64,000 nucleotides of DNA. Origin: Neisseriaceae bacterium HSC-16F19 (lineage in GTDB: Bacteria; Pseudomonadota; Gammaproteobacteria; Burkholderiales; Neisseriaceae). Below the pieces are notes generated by a model, which had not been told where the DNA came from, ran no database searches, and saw nothing but the letters and a program-made list of their open reading frames with translations. The position numbers and the translations under genes were made by a program. Location of the stretch: contig NZ_JALJZY010000001.1 in assembly GCF_024171525.1 (NCBI RefSeq), forward strand, positions 62,001 through 126,000, read 5' to 3'. This document shows positions 42,868-51,456 of the stretch, piece after piece. Each line of letters begins with the position of its first letter. Position 1 is the first letter of the stretch.

Positions 42868-43137
42868 TTACAGCACCACTTTCACCATGGGGTGGGATGT
42901 AAGCGCGCGGTAGAGATTGTCCAGCTGCTCCTGGCTTTCGGCGCGCACGGTGACGGTGCAGCCGATGTAATTGCCGCCGCTGCTGTCGCGGGTTTGCACA
43001 TGGTCACGGGTGGTGTCGGGCGCATGTTCGCACACCACTGCCAAAATGGTGTCGACAAATTCGGGGTGCTGCTGACCCATGATTTTAATCGGGAAGGAAC
43101 TGGGGAATTCAATCAGGGTTTGGTGGGTTTCGCTCAT
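42868..43137 (-). CDS. DUF493 family protein YbeD
   Basis: The 89-residue protein has the DUF493/ACT-like fold: FPSSFPIKIMGQQHPEFVDTILAVVCEHAPD and NYIGCTVTVRAESQEQLDNLYRALTSHPMVKVVL match YbeD. It sits directly before lipB, an association seen widely in proteobacteria, which suggests a link to lipoate metabolism, although its function is not established. Confidence 0.9.
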   Translation of the reverse strand: MSETHQTLIEFPSSFPIKIMGQQHPEFVDTILAVVCEHAPDTTRDHVQTRDSSGGNYIGCTVTVRAESQEQLDNLYRALTSHPMVKVVL

Positions 43138-43171
43138 GGTATCGGCCTTGGTATGGAAATAAATAAATGGT

Positions 43172-43500
43172 GTAGATTAGATTTGTATTCGGCTTAGACA
43201 CTGAAACTTTAATTCATGTCTGTTCACGGCTACAGCCTTATCCGCTGGCGCAGCCGAACGGAGCGCGGTTTTTCGGGGAATAAGGGCAAATCTGTTTGAG
43301 CAGCGCAGCTGCGAGTTTTTTGCCCGCCCGAAAAACCGTGTGCAGTGAGGGAAGTTTGCGCAGCAAACCTGCAACCGCGGCCGCCTTTCTTTTGCCTTCT
43401 TTTCTTTGGCGGCGCAAAGAAAAGAAGGTGGCCGCGCGGCCACGAAGCGCAAATGATAATGCTGAGTAACGTTCAATACAAAGTAGTGACATGGGTTTGC
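43172..43500 (-). mobile_element. MITE-like element, degenerate copy 2
   Basis: Read on the minus strand, the region from about 43,450 to 43,190 matches the cores of the copies at 11.6 and 45.2 kb (GCGCTTCGTGGCCGCGCGGCC at one side and CCAGCGGAT at the other). The 17-bp ends and the uptake-like sequences are absent or decayed, so this copy should no longer move. A degenerate REP (around 43,538-43,561) adjoins it. Nothing else is seen in the 478-base gap between ybeD and truB. Confidence 0.6.
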
Positions 43501-43615
43501 GTCATAAAACCCACGGTTTCCGGAAATTTTAACCCGTGTTGGGTCTGACGACCCAGGCTACGGCTGGCTACGGCTATTTGCGGTCACAGGTCAGCAATTC
43601 AAGCAGGAAACGCAT

Positions 43616-44533
43616 TCAGTCCGCAGCCGTATTCATCAAACGCACGGCTTTCAGGCAGCCTTGCGGCAGGTATTCCACCAAGCCGACAAAGTCCTGCGTG
43701 TCGGCGGCATACAGCCGCAGAGGTTGTCCGTTCGGCAGGCTGCCTGAAAACGGTGCGCGGCGGCCGCATTGCACATCGGCCACGGTGGCGGCATCCGCCT
43801 GCACGGCGGGCAGGTGCTGCACCAAGACATCACAGGGCAGCAGCAGCGCGTCGCGCCCATCCGTGTCCAGCGCCGCCAGCACTTCCAAGCTGTGGGCGGC
43901 GGCAATGTCGAAACCGGCAGTGGCGGTGCGGCGCAAGGCGGTGAGGTGGGCGAAACTGCCCAAATGCCGCGCCAGGTCTTCGGCCAAAGTACGGATATAC
44001 GTGCCTTTGCTGCAACGCACGGCCAGCACCGCTTGCGGCGGTGCGAATTCGAGAATGTCGATTTGGTAAATGGTGATGTCGCGCGCTTTGCGCTCGATGG
44101 TGATGCCGCGGCGGGCGTATTCGTACAGCGGCCGCCCTTCGTGCTTGAGCGCGGAGAACATCGGCGGCACCTGGCGGATGGGGCCGGTGAGCGCGGCACA
44201 GGCTGCCTGAAATTCGTCCACACCGATGTCGCTGCGGCCGCACTCGATGATGTCACCCTCGGCGTCACCCGTGGTGGTGGCCTCACCCAGTTTGAGGGTG
44301 GCGGTATAGGCTTTGTCGGCATCGAGCAGGTATTGGGCAAACTTGGTGGCCTCGCCGAAACACAAGGGCAACAGGCCGGTGGCCAGCGGGTCGAGCACGC
44401 CGGTGTGGCCGGCTTTTTGCGCGGCAAACAGCCGCCGTGCCTGTTGCAGGGCGGTATTGCTGGAAATGCCGGCCGGTTTGTCCAGCAGCAGCACGCCGTT
44501 GACGGCGCGTTTGGGGGCTTTGGGTGTGTTCAT
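43616..44533 (-). CDS. truB: tRNA pseudouridine(55) synthase
   Basis: TruB makes pseudouridine at position 55 in tRNA. The 305-residue protein has NGVLLLDKPAGISSNTALQ, the catalytic Asp in GHTGVLDPLATGLLPLCFGEATKF, and RCSKGTYIRTLAEDLARHLGSFAHLTALRRT. The C-terminal PUA-like tail carries an uptake sequence in frame (PFSGSLPNGQPLRLY). It is the last gene of the rimP-nusA-infB-rbfA-truB cluster, but a Correia-like element separates it from rbfA. Confidence 0.95.
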   Translation of the reverse strand: MNTPKAPKRAVNGVLLLDKPAGISSNTALQQARRLFAAQKAGHTGVLDPLATGLLPLCFGEATKFAQYLLDADKAYTATLKLGEATTTGDAEGDIIECGRSDIGVDEFQAACAALTGPIRQVPPMFSALKHEGRPLYEYARRGITIERKARDITIYQIDILEFAPPQAVLAVRCSKGTYIRTLAEDLARHLGSFAHLTALRRTATAGFDIAAAHSLEVLAALDTDGRDALLLPCDVLVQHLPAVQADAATVADVQCGRRAPFSGSLPNGQPLRLYAADTQDFVGLVEYLPQGCLKAVRLMNTAAD

Positions 44534-44571
44534 AGCAAGGGTTGCAGGCTGCCTGAAAAAAGGGCGGTGTG

Positions 44572-44677
44572 TATAGTCATTTAAAATAAGAATGATACGG
44601 CGTTGCTGCGCCTTGCCGTACTATCTGTACTGTCTGCGGCTTGCTGCCTTGTCTCATTCTTATTTTATTCGACTATA
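44572..44677. mobile_element. Correia-like element, short class (copy C, 106 bp)
   Basis: TATAGTCATTTAAAATAAGAATGA and its inverse ending GACTATA enclose an ACGGCGTTGCTGCGCC ... GGCAGCAAGG core. It lies between rbfA and truB in the same operon and could carry a promoter or a terminator. Confidence 0.8.
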
Positions 44678-44681
44678 TATC

Positions 44682-45053
44682 TCAGTCTTCCACCGGTTTT
44701 TCCGCCACCACCTGCTCGATAAGGCTGGAAATGCTCATGCCGCGCTCCAGCGAGTCGTCGTATTTGAAATGCAGTTCGGGGATTTTGAAAAGCTTGATGC
44801 GTTTGGCCAGCTCGCTGCGCAAATGGCCGCGGGCGTGCTCCAGCGCTTCGGCAGTCACATCGCGGGTTTTGTCGTCCAGCACGGTGTAATACACGGTGGC
44901 GTGGCTGTAATCGCGGGTGACTTCCACTTCGTTGATGGTGATAAAGCCCGCGCGCGGGTCTTTGAGGCCGGTGCGGGTCAGCTCTGCCAGTTCGCGCATA
45001 ATCTGCTCTTTCACCCGGTCTTGGCGGGCATAGCCGCGTTGGGGTTTTCTCAT
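44682..45053 (-). CDS. rbfA: 30S ribosome-binding factor A
   Basis: RbfA helps late 30S maturation. The 123-residue protein has the KH-like fold with RVKEQIMRELAEL, DPRAGFITINEVEVTRDYSHATVYYTVL and a C-terminal helix. I start at MRKPQRGYARQDR (45053). It normally follows infB directly; here about 670 bases containing a REP pair, a MITE-like element and another REP separate them. Confidence 0.95.
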   Translation of the reverse strand: MRKPQRGYARQDRVKEQIMRELAELTRTGLKDPRAGFITINEVEVTRDYSHATVYYTVLDDKTRDVTAEALEHARGHLRSELAKRIKLFKIPELHFKYDDSLERGMSISSLIEQVVAEKPVED

Positions 45054-45068
45054 GATGGGTTTCCTTGG

Positions 45069-45136
45069 GTAGGCCGACTCTCCGAGCCGACGTGAGGTGT
45101 GGGTGTGGGGTGTGTCGGCTCGGAGAGCCGACCTAC
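45069..45136. repeat. Inverted pair of REP hairpins
   Basis: 45069-45091 starts with GTAG and has a GTCGGCT-like stem with one mismatch at the left; 45114-45136 is its inverse with a perfect stem ending in CTAC. Confidence 0.75.
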
Positions 45137-45177
45137 GGCTACGGCAGCTTGCCAAATTCAGAAGTTGGATTTGACGA

Positions 45178-45576
45178 CCATAGGTATCTACACAAATATT
45201 AAGGCTACCTGAAAATACAAGTTGGTATCTCCTTGTATTTCAAGTTACACAAAGTTTTACTGTGCGCTTCGTGGCCGCGCGGCCACCTTCTTTTCTTTGC
45301 GCCGCCAAAGAAAAGAAGGCAAAAGAAAGGCGGCCGCGGTTGCAGGTTTGCTGCGCAAACTTCCCTCTCTCCGCACGCTTTTTCGGGCGGGCAAAAAACT
45401 CGCAGCTGCGCTGCTCAAACAGATTTGCCCTTGCTCCCCGAAAAACCGCGCTCCGTTCGGCTGCGCCAGCGGATTATGGCCGTAGCCGTAAACATGCTTG
45501 GATTAAATTTTCGGTATCTAAACCGAATACACGTCCAAATATTTCAGGTAGCTTAAATTTATGCAGATACCTATGG
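45178..45576. mobile_element. MITE-like element, copy 3 (399 bp)
   Basis: The left end is CCATAGGTATCTACACA and the right end is the inverse of CCATAGGTATCTGCAT, differing at one or two positions. Inner uptake-like sequences are AGGCTACCTGAA on the left and AAGCTACCTGAA inverted on the right. The core matches copy 1 with several substitutions and indels. No direct repeat flanks it. The flanking bases GTTGGATTTG and CAGACCCAAC could have formed a REP stem before insertion. Confidence 0.75.
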
Positions 45577-45615
45577 CCGCAGACCCAACATTTGTTCGTT
45601 CAACGGCCAGATATT

Positions 45616-45639
45616 GTTGGGTCTGGCGACCCAACCTAC
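45616..45639 (-). repeat. REP hairpin
   Basis: GTTGGGTC-TGGC-GACCCAAC followed by CTAC; the GTAG foot is on the minus strand. Another half of this stem type flanks the MITE-like element just upstream. Confidence 0.65.
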
Positions 45640-45719
45640 GGCGACTATACCGCCGTGCCAAAGGCCAAAACAGGCTGCCTGAAAGCTTTTTCAGGCAGCC
45701 TGCCGAATACACACCCGCT

Positions 45720-48563
45720 TTACAGGCTGCGTGCCACTTCGACAATATCGAACACTTCCAGCACGTCGCCTTCCATGATGTCGTTGTAGTTCTTCAGCAT
45801 CAGGCCGCACTCGAAGCCCATGCGCACTTCTTTGACATCGTCTTTGAAGCGCTTGAGCGATTCGAGTTCGCCGGTGTGCACCACCACATTGTTGCGGATC
45901 AGGCGCACGTGGGAATCGCGTTTGACCACGCCGTCGGTGACCATACAGCCGGCAATATTGCCCACTTTGGACACGGTGATGACCTGGCGGATTTCCACGG
46001 TACCGGTTTGCTGCTCTTTCTGCTCCGGTGCCAGCATGCCGCTCATGGCCGCTTTCACATCGTCGATGGCATCGTAAATGATGTTGTAGTAGCGGATTTC
46101 CACGTCTTCGGTTTCGGCCAGTTTGCGCGCGGAGGCGTCGGCACGCACGTTAAAGCCGATGATGAAGGCGCCGGAGGCAATCGCCAGATTGACGTCGCTC
46201 TCGGTAATGCCGCCCACACCGCTGTGCAGCACGCTCACTTTCACCTCGTCGGTGGAGAGTTTTTGCAGGCTGCCTGCCAGGGCTTCGTAAGAACCTTGTA
46301 CATCGGCCTTGATGATGACCGCCAGATTTTGCGCCTGGCCTTCGCCCATGTTGTTGAACATGTTTTCCAGCTTGGCGGCCTGCTGTTTGGCCAAACGCAC
46401 GTCGCGGTATTTGCCTTGGCGGAACAGGGCAATTTCGCGTGCTTTTTTCTCGTCGGCCAAGACCATGGCGTCTTCGCCGGCATTGGGCACGTCGGAAAGA
46501 CCCAAGATTTCCACCGGAATGGACGGGCCGGCTTCGGTAATCGGTTTGCCGTTTTCGTCCATCATGGCGCGCACTTTACCGAAGGCGGTACCGGCCAAGA
46601 GCATATCGCCTTTTTTCAGCGTACCGCTTTGCACCAGCAGGGTGGCCACGGCACCGCGGCCTTTGTCCAAGCGGGCTTCCACGATAATGCCTTTGGCGGG
46701 CGCATCCACCGGCGCGGTCAGTTCCAGCACCTCGGCCTGCAACAGCACGGCATCGAGCAAGGCATCGATATTGGTGCCTTTCTTGGCAGACACGTCCACA
46801 AACTGCACATCGCCGCCCCAGTCTTCGGGGATGACTTCGTGCTGGGTCAGTTCCTGACGGATGCGTTCGGGATTGGCGGCGTCTTTATCGATTTTGTTCA
46901 CCGCCACCACCATGGGCACACCGGCCGCTTTGGCGTGGGCGATGGCTTCGATGGTTTGCGGCATCACGCCGTCGTCGGCGGCCACCACCAGAATCACGAT
47001 GTCGGTGGCCTGGGCACCGCGGGCACGCATGGCGGTAAACGCTTCGTGGCCGGGGGTGTCGAGGAAGGTCACCACGCCTTTGGGGGTTTCCACATGGTAG
47101 GCACCGATGTGCTGGGTAATGCCGCCGGCCTCGCCCTGCACCACTTTGGCGCGACGGATGTAGTCGAGCAAAGAGGTCTTGCCGTGGTCGACGTGACCCA
47201 TCACGGTCACCACCGGCGGACGCGGCAGCACTTCGGCGGCCACGTGTTCGACATCGTCGTCCAGGAAGGCTTCCGGGTCGTCCGCGGCGGCGGGTTTGCC
47301 GATATGGCCCAGCTCTTCCACCACAATCAGCGCGGTTTCCTGATCCAAAGACTGGTTGATGGTCACCATCATGCCCATCTTCATCAGGGTTTTCACCACC
47401 TCCACGCCCTTCACCGCCATTTTGTGCGCCAAATCGGCCACGGTAATGGTTTCGGGCACCAAGACTTCGTGCACCACCGGTTCGGTGGGCGCCTGGAAGG
47501 CGTGCTGATTGGGCTCCAGCTTGAGTTTCTTGCCTTTTTTGCCGCCGCGCACGCGGTCGTCGTCGCGGCCGCCGCGGGCGTCTTTGCCGCCCTTGCCTTT
47601 GGCATTGCGGCCTTTGGGCGCATCGTCGTCACGACCGCCGCCGCGGCGCTCGTCTTTCTTGCGCGCATCGCCGCGGGCGCTGTCAACACCGCCGGTGGTG
47701 GTGGACAAGGGTTTTTTCTCGCTCGGTTTGGCCGTGCGCGGCTCGGCGGCTTTTTGTTCTTTGGCCGCTTTGGCTTCCTGCTGCGCCTGCAATTTGGCCG
47801 CTTCGCGGCGCGCCTGCCGCTCCTGTTTCTCTTTCAGCAGGGCTTCCTGATGCGCGCGCAGGGCTTCGGCACGGCGGGCTTCTTCATCGCGCTGCGCCTG
47901 CTCGGCTTCGCTGATGATGGGCTTGGCCGCTTCCGCCGCCAGCGCGGCCAGGTCGGCCTTGCGTTTTTCGGCACGGGCCGCGGCGCGTTCTTTGGCCTTA
48001 TCGGCTTTATCCGCTTTGTCGGCTTTGGGTGCTGCCGCAGGGGCTGCATCTGCCACCGCTGCGGCTTCCGCTGCCGGAGCCACTGCTTCGGCGGCCGGCG
48101 CTTCGGCCTTGGCCGCGGCTTTGCCGCTGCGGGCGGCTTTCAGTTTGGCCGCTTCGGCGGCAGCGGCCTCGGCGGAGGCACGGCGTTCGGCTTCGGCAGC
48201 GGCATCTTCGGCGGCAGCCGCAGCGGCTTCGGCTACCGGGGTGGGGGCGGCTTCCGCCGCAGGCGCAACCGGCACCACCTCTTCCACCGGCGCCACAATC
48301 ACGCGGCGGCGGCGGCGGGTTTCCACTTCCACACCGGCCACAGTACTGCGCTCAGTGGTTTTTTTGCGGCTCAGGGTGATGGTGCCGCCGCTGTCGCTGC
48401 CGTGCGCCTGTTTCAAATAAGCCAGCAGCTGCTGCTTGTCGGCAGAAGTCAGCTCGTCGGCGGCGGATTTTTTCGCCACACCGGCGCTGGAGAGCTGCTC
48501 CAGCAGGCGTTGCGGCGGCATTTTCAGTTCCGCGGCAAATTGTTCTACGGTGATATTACTCAT
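45720..48563 (-). CDS. infB: Translation initiation factor IF-2
   Basis: IF-2 is the GTPase that brings fMet-tRNA to the 30S subunit. The 947-residue protein has a short N-terminal fold (SNITVEQFAAELKM), a long Ala/Glu/Lys-rich linker (about residues 50-430), and a C-terminal half with the GTPase motifs GHVDHGKTSL, DTPGHEAF and NKIDKD, then IF2 domains to the end. It overlaps the nusA stop by four bases (ATGA), a mark of coupled translation. No terminator lies between it and nusA. Confidence 0.97.
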   Translation of the reverse strand: MSNITVEQFAAELKMPPQRLLEQLSSAGVAKKSAADELTSADKQQLLAYLKQAHGSDSGGTITLSRKKTTERSTVAGVEVETRRRRRVIVAPVEEVVPVAPAAEAAPTPVAEAAAAAAEDAAAEAERRASAEAAAAEAAKLKAARSGKAAAKAEAPAAEAVAPAAEAAAVADAAPAAAPKADKADKADKAKERAAARAEKRKADLAALAAEAAKPIISEAEQAQRDEEARRAEALRAHQEALLKEKQERQARREAAKLQAQQEAKAAKEQKAAEPRTAKPSEKKPLSTTTGGVDSARGDARKKDERRGGGRDDDAPKGRNAKGKGGKDARGGRDDDRVRGGKKGKKLKLEPNQHAFQAPTEPVVHEVLVPETITVADLAHKMAVKGVEVVKTLMKMGMMVTINQSLDQETALIVVEELGHIGKPAAADDPEAFLDDDVEHVAAEVLPRPPVVTVMGHVDHGKTSLLDYIRRAKVVQGEAGGITQHIGAYHVETPKGVVTFLDTPGHEAFTAMRARGAQATDIVILVVAADDGVMPQTIEAIAHAKAAGVPMVVAVNKIDKDAANPERIRQELTQHEVIPEDWGGDVQFVDVSAKKGTNIDALLDAVLLQAEVLELTAPVDAPAKGIIVEARLDKGRGAVATLLVQSGTLKKGDMLLAGTAFGKVRAMMDENGKPITEAGPSIPVEILGLSDVPNAGEDAMVLADEKKAREIALFRQGKYRDVRLAKQQAAKLENMFNNMGEGQAQNLAVIIKADVQGSYEALAGSLQKLSTDEVKVSVLHSGVGGITESDVNLAIASGAFIIGFNVRADASARKLAETEDVEIRYYNIIYDAIDDVKAAMSGMLAPEQKEQQTGTVEIRQVITVSKVGNIAGCMVTDGVVKRDSHVRLIRNNVVVHTGELESLKRFKDDVKEVRMGFECGLMLKNYNDIMEGDVLEVFDIVEVARSL

Positions 48564-50068
48564 TCGGCACCCCCTTCGGCCTCTTCAAACCAGTGGGCAC
48601 GGGCCGCCAGCACCACTTTCTTGGCCGTGTCTTCATCGACACCGGTAATTTCAATCAGTTCGTCCACCGACAATTCGGCCAAATCGTCGCGGGTGGTAAT
48701 TTCGGCGGCAGCCAAGTCGCGCAGCATTTCCTGGTCCATGCCTTCCAGCGATTTCATCGCTTCGTCCACATGCTCCAGCTGCTCTTCCGAGGCAATCGCC
48801 AGGGTGAGGATGGCGTCGCGGGCACGGTTGCGCAACGCGTTTACCAGCTCTTCGTCAAAGCCCTCGATGTCCAGCATTTCTTCCACCGGCACATAGGCCA
48901 CTTCTTCCAAGGTGGCAAAGCCTTCCTGCACCAGCACGTCGGCCATGTCTTCGTCCACGCCCAAATGGGTTTGGAACAGTTCGCGCAGGGCGCGGTCTTC
49001 CGCTTCGTTGCGCTCCTGCGCCTCTTCCACGGTCATGATATTGAGCTGCCAGCCGGTGAGTTCCGCCGCCAGGCGCACGTTTTGGCCGCCGCGGCCGATG
49101 GCCAGCGCCAGCTGGTCTTCCGCCACAATCACGTCCACGGCGTGTTGTTCTTCGTCAATCAGAATGCGGGTCACTTCGGCGGGAGACAGGGCGTTAATCA
49201 CAAACTGCGCGGTTTCCGGCGACCACAGCACCACGTCGATGCGCTCGCCCGCCAATTCGTTGGTCACGGCATTGACGCGCGAACCGCGCACGCCGATGCA
49301 GGTGCCTTGCGGGTCGATGCGGCCGTCGTTGGCCTTCACCGCAATCTTGGCGCGCTGGCCGGGGTCGCGGGCGGCTTCTTTGATTTCCAACAGGCCGTCT
49401 TCGATTTCCGGCACTTCCAGTTCAAACAGCTTCACCAGAAATTCGCGCGAAGAGCGGCTCAGAATCACCTGTTTGCGGCCGCTGTTGCCCTGCTCTTCCA
49501 CGCGCAGAAACAGCGCGCGCACGCGGTCGCCGTTGCGGAAGTTTTCGCGCGGAATCATCTGGTCGCGCGGCAGCAGCGCTTCCAGGCGGCCGATTTCGAT
49601 GATGGCGCCGTGGCGCTCCACGCGTTTGACCGTGCCCAGCACCAGGCTTTCTTTGCGCTGCAAAAATTCGTTCAAAATCTGCTCGCGCTCGGCATCGCGG
49701 ATGCGCTGCAAAATCACCTGTTTGGCGGTTTGCGCGCCAATGCGGCCGAATTCCACGTTTTCCATCGGCTCTTCGTAATAGTCGCCGATTTGCAATTCGG
49801 TACCGGGAATCTCTTCCTGGATTTCTTCAATGGTTTTCTGCGTGTCCGGATAGGTGTAGTCCTCATCGGCCACAATCAGCCAGCGGCGGAAGCTGTAGTA
49901 TTCGCCGGTTTCGCGGTCGATTTCCACACGCACGTCCATGTGCTCGCGGTCGGCCTTTTTCTTGGCGGCGCTCGCCAGGGCGAATTCCAAGGCATTGAAC
50001 ACCACTTCCGGGCTGACACTCTTCTCGCTTGCCAGCGCTTCGGCCAACAGTAAAATTTCACGGCTCAT
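48560..50068 (-). CDS. nusA: Transcription termination/antitermination protein NusA
   Basis: NusA binds RNA polymerase and modulates pausing and termination. The 502-residue protein has the N-terminal polymerase-binding domain, an S1 domain (about residues 130-200), KH domains with GPKAIxxR-type motif GVRGSRVNAVTNELAGERIDVV and LAIGRGGQNVRLAAELTGW, and two acidic C-terminal repeats (AQERNEAEDRALRELFQ; LAELSVDELIEITGVDED). It lies between rimP and infB in the conserved order. Confidence 0.97.
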   Translation of the reverse strand: MSREILLLAEALASEKSVSPEVVFNALEFALASAAKKKADREHMDVRVEIDRETGEYYSFRRWLIVADEDYTYPDTQKTIEEIQEEIPGTELQIGDYYEEPMENVEFGRIGAQTAKQVILQRIRDAEREQILNEFLQRKESLVLGTVKRVERHGAIIEIGRLEALLPRDQMIPRENFRNGDRVRALFLRVEEQGNSGRKQVILSRSSREFLVKLFELEVPEIEDGLLEIKEAARDPGQRAKIAVKANDGRIDPQGTCIGVRGSRVNAVTNELAGERIDVVLWSPETAQFVINALSPAEVTRILIDEEQHAVDVIVAEDQLALAIGRGGQNVRLAAELTGWQLNIMTVEEAQERNEAEDRALRELFQTHLGVDEDMADVLVQEGFATLEEVAYVPVEEMLDIEGFDEELVNALRNRARDAILTLAIASEEQLEHVDEAMKSLEGMDQEMLRDLAAAEITTRDDLAELSVDELIEITGVDEDTAKKVVLAARAHWFEEAEGGAE

Positions 50069-50127
50069 GTTGTTTCACTCCATTTCAGGCAGCCTGTGCC
50101 TGCATGTATTTAAAAAATAAATAAAAA

Positions 50128-50604
50128 TTAAAAATCAAATTCGGGTTTCAGACGGGCTTTGTCGATATTGGCAAGCTCTATGGCCACGCTTTTGCCCGCG
50201 GCCACCGCCGCGCGTTTGGCCTTGCGGGCCTCGTTGGCTTCTTCCAAAACCAGGGTCACCACATCCTGCTCAATGCCTTGGATGCGGCCGACAAAATTCT
50301 TCTGGCCGTCCACCGGCAAACGGGTTTTGATTTTCGCCAGCTGCCCGGCAAAGCGCTCGAAATCGGCGACTTTTTTCAGCGGCCGGTCGAGGCCAGGGCT
50401 GGAAATTTCCAGGCGGCGGTAGTCAATGTCTTCCACCATAAACAGGCGGCTCAAATGATTGCTCACCGTGGCACAGTCTTCCACGGTAATGCCGCCTTCT
50501 TTGTCGATAAACACGCGCAAATCGCCTTGGGCCGTGAGTTCGTGATCCACAAGCTCATAGCCCAAACCCGGCAGGGTTTTGTCCAGAATGGTTTGAATAT
50601 CCAA
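50128..50604 (-). CDS. rimP: Ribosome maturation factor RimP (TTG start)
   Basis: RimP aids 30S subunit maturation. The 158-residue protein is MDIQTILDKTLPGLGYELVDHELT through ISSPGLDRPLKKVADFERF. The family begins at a (M/L)DIQTI position; here the codon is TTG at 50604, with ACGGAG six bases upstream, which is a better start than an ATG 23 codons earlier that would add a hydrophobic extension (QQFFMLLRNGPAAIFLFF). It begins the rimP-nusA-infB cluster. Confidence 0.93.
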   Translation of the reverse strand: MDIQTILDKTLPGLGYELVDHELTAQGDLRVFIDKEGGITVEDCATVSNHLSRLFMVEDIDYRRLEISSPGLDRPLKKVADFERFAGQLAKIKTRLPVDGQKNFVGRIQGIEQDVVTLVLEEANEARKAKRAAVAAGKSVAIELANIDKARLKPEFDF

Positions 50605-50720
50605 TTTTGCTCCGTCAAAAAACAAAAAAATGGCCGCGGGGCCATTTCTCAGTAGCATGAAAAACTGCTGCAATTATAATTCATTAGCAGACAAAAAAAA
50701 ACCCCTGGCACGGGTTTGAC

Positions 50721-50747
50721 GGCTGCCTGAAAGGCTTTCAGGCAGCC
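50721..50747. terminator. Inverted-DUS hairpin upstream of rimP
   Basis: GGCTGCCTGAAA and its complement are separated by three bases. It would end any transcript from the hydrolase remnant before rimP. Confidence 0.6.
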
Positions 50748-50810
50748 TTGCCGGTGCGGGCAATACAATAAAAATAGATCTAAAACTTGTTAATTCAATA
50801 ATTTAAATTA

Positions 50811-51044
50811 TCAAGCCACAGTGCGTTGAAAACAGCCGTAACGCAGAAAATGCCCCACCTGCGCCGCCACTTCGGCATCCAACAGCATGCTGCTATGGCT
50901 TACCGACAACACCAAGTGGTCACGGCAACCTTCGGCCACGGTTTCCGCCACGGCCACCGTGCCGTCACCGGGGGTCAGCGCCGCAGTCATCAGGCCGTGC
51001 AACAGCAAGACATGCTCAGCTGCCGCAGGCTGGTTTTCAGGCAG
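50811..51044 (-). pseudogene. Internally deleted alpha/beta-hydrolase remnant
   Basis: The frame reads ...PAAAEHVLLLHGLMTAAL, the oxyanion-loop HG region of an esterase/lipase-like hydrolase, and passes straight to TPGDGTVAVAETVAEGCRDHLVLSVSHSSMLLDAEVAAQVGHFLRYGCF, the C-terminal Asp/His end (GDGxV...DH...SHSxML). The middle, about 150 residues with the nucleophile Ser, is missing. There is no start codon except inside the neighbouring gene. The two halves being in frame with each other fits a single deletion. Confidence 0.6.
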
Positions 51045-51046
51045 CC

Positions 51047-51418
51047 TCAAGAAGCACCCTCTTCCGGGCTGGCGCTTTCCAGCAGCCATTGCTGTGCGCT
51101 GGCGGCGTCATCGAAATATTTGGGATGCTGTTGCGTGAGCAGGCTGGAAATATGCGCGCCCAGCTTAATCCAAATATCGTCCACCACAATGGCAATGCGG
51201 CCGAAATCGGCTTCGTGCGCACGCACAAAACGCAGATGTTCCACCGCCATATCGAGGGTGAAATCGTTGAGCATGGAGAAATCCAGCAGCACGTCCGGGC
51301 GGTGCACTTTTTGGCTGGCCTGCAACAGCGCGTCTTCAAACAGACGGAAGTCTTCCAGGGTGAATTCGTTGAACAAGGCCACATTGAGGCCGTAACTCTG
51401 CTCGCGGATGGAAATCAT
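51047..51418 (-). CDS. STAS/SpoIIAA-like domain protein
   Basis: The 123-residue protein has alternating beta strands and helices. The N-terminal VALFNEFTLEDFRLFEDALLQ and middle VLLDFSMLNDFTLDMAVEHLRFVRAHEADFGRIAIVVDDIW resemble SpoIIAA-like (DUF3478) STAS proteins. This group often binds lipids or small molecules, but its role is unknown. It ends three bases before the hydrolase remnant, so the intact hydrolase may have been its operon partner. An uptake sequence overlaps its 3' end. Confidence 0.72.
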   Translation of the reverse strand: MISIREQSYGLNVALFNEFTLEDFRLFEDALLQASQKVHRPDVLLDFSMLNDFTLDMAVEHLRFVRAHEADFGRIAIVVDDIWIKLGAHISSLLTQQHPKYFDDAASAQQWLLESASPEEGAS

Positions 51419-51456
51419 CTTAACCCTCCTCTATTAAGGTATGCGGGGTGAAACAA

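Noticed and set aside
45561..48896. A 1111-codon frame antisense to infB, with a Gly/His/Phe-rich sequence
   Set aside because: It mirrors a GC-rich, well-supported infB and runs over the infB-nusA border. Its composition (His, Gly, Phe in runs) is the usual shadow of a high-GC gene; it has no ribosome site and no motif.
50690..50710. A run of nine A bases upstream of rimP as a phase-variation tract
   Set aside because: It lies in non-coding DNA next to an AACCC/GGGTT hairpin and reads more like a terminator tract. No long poly-G, poly-C or tetranucleotide repeat was found in any gene.
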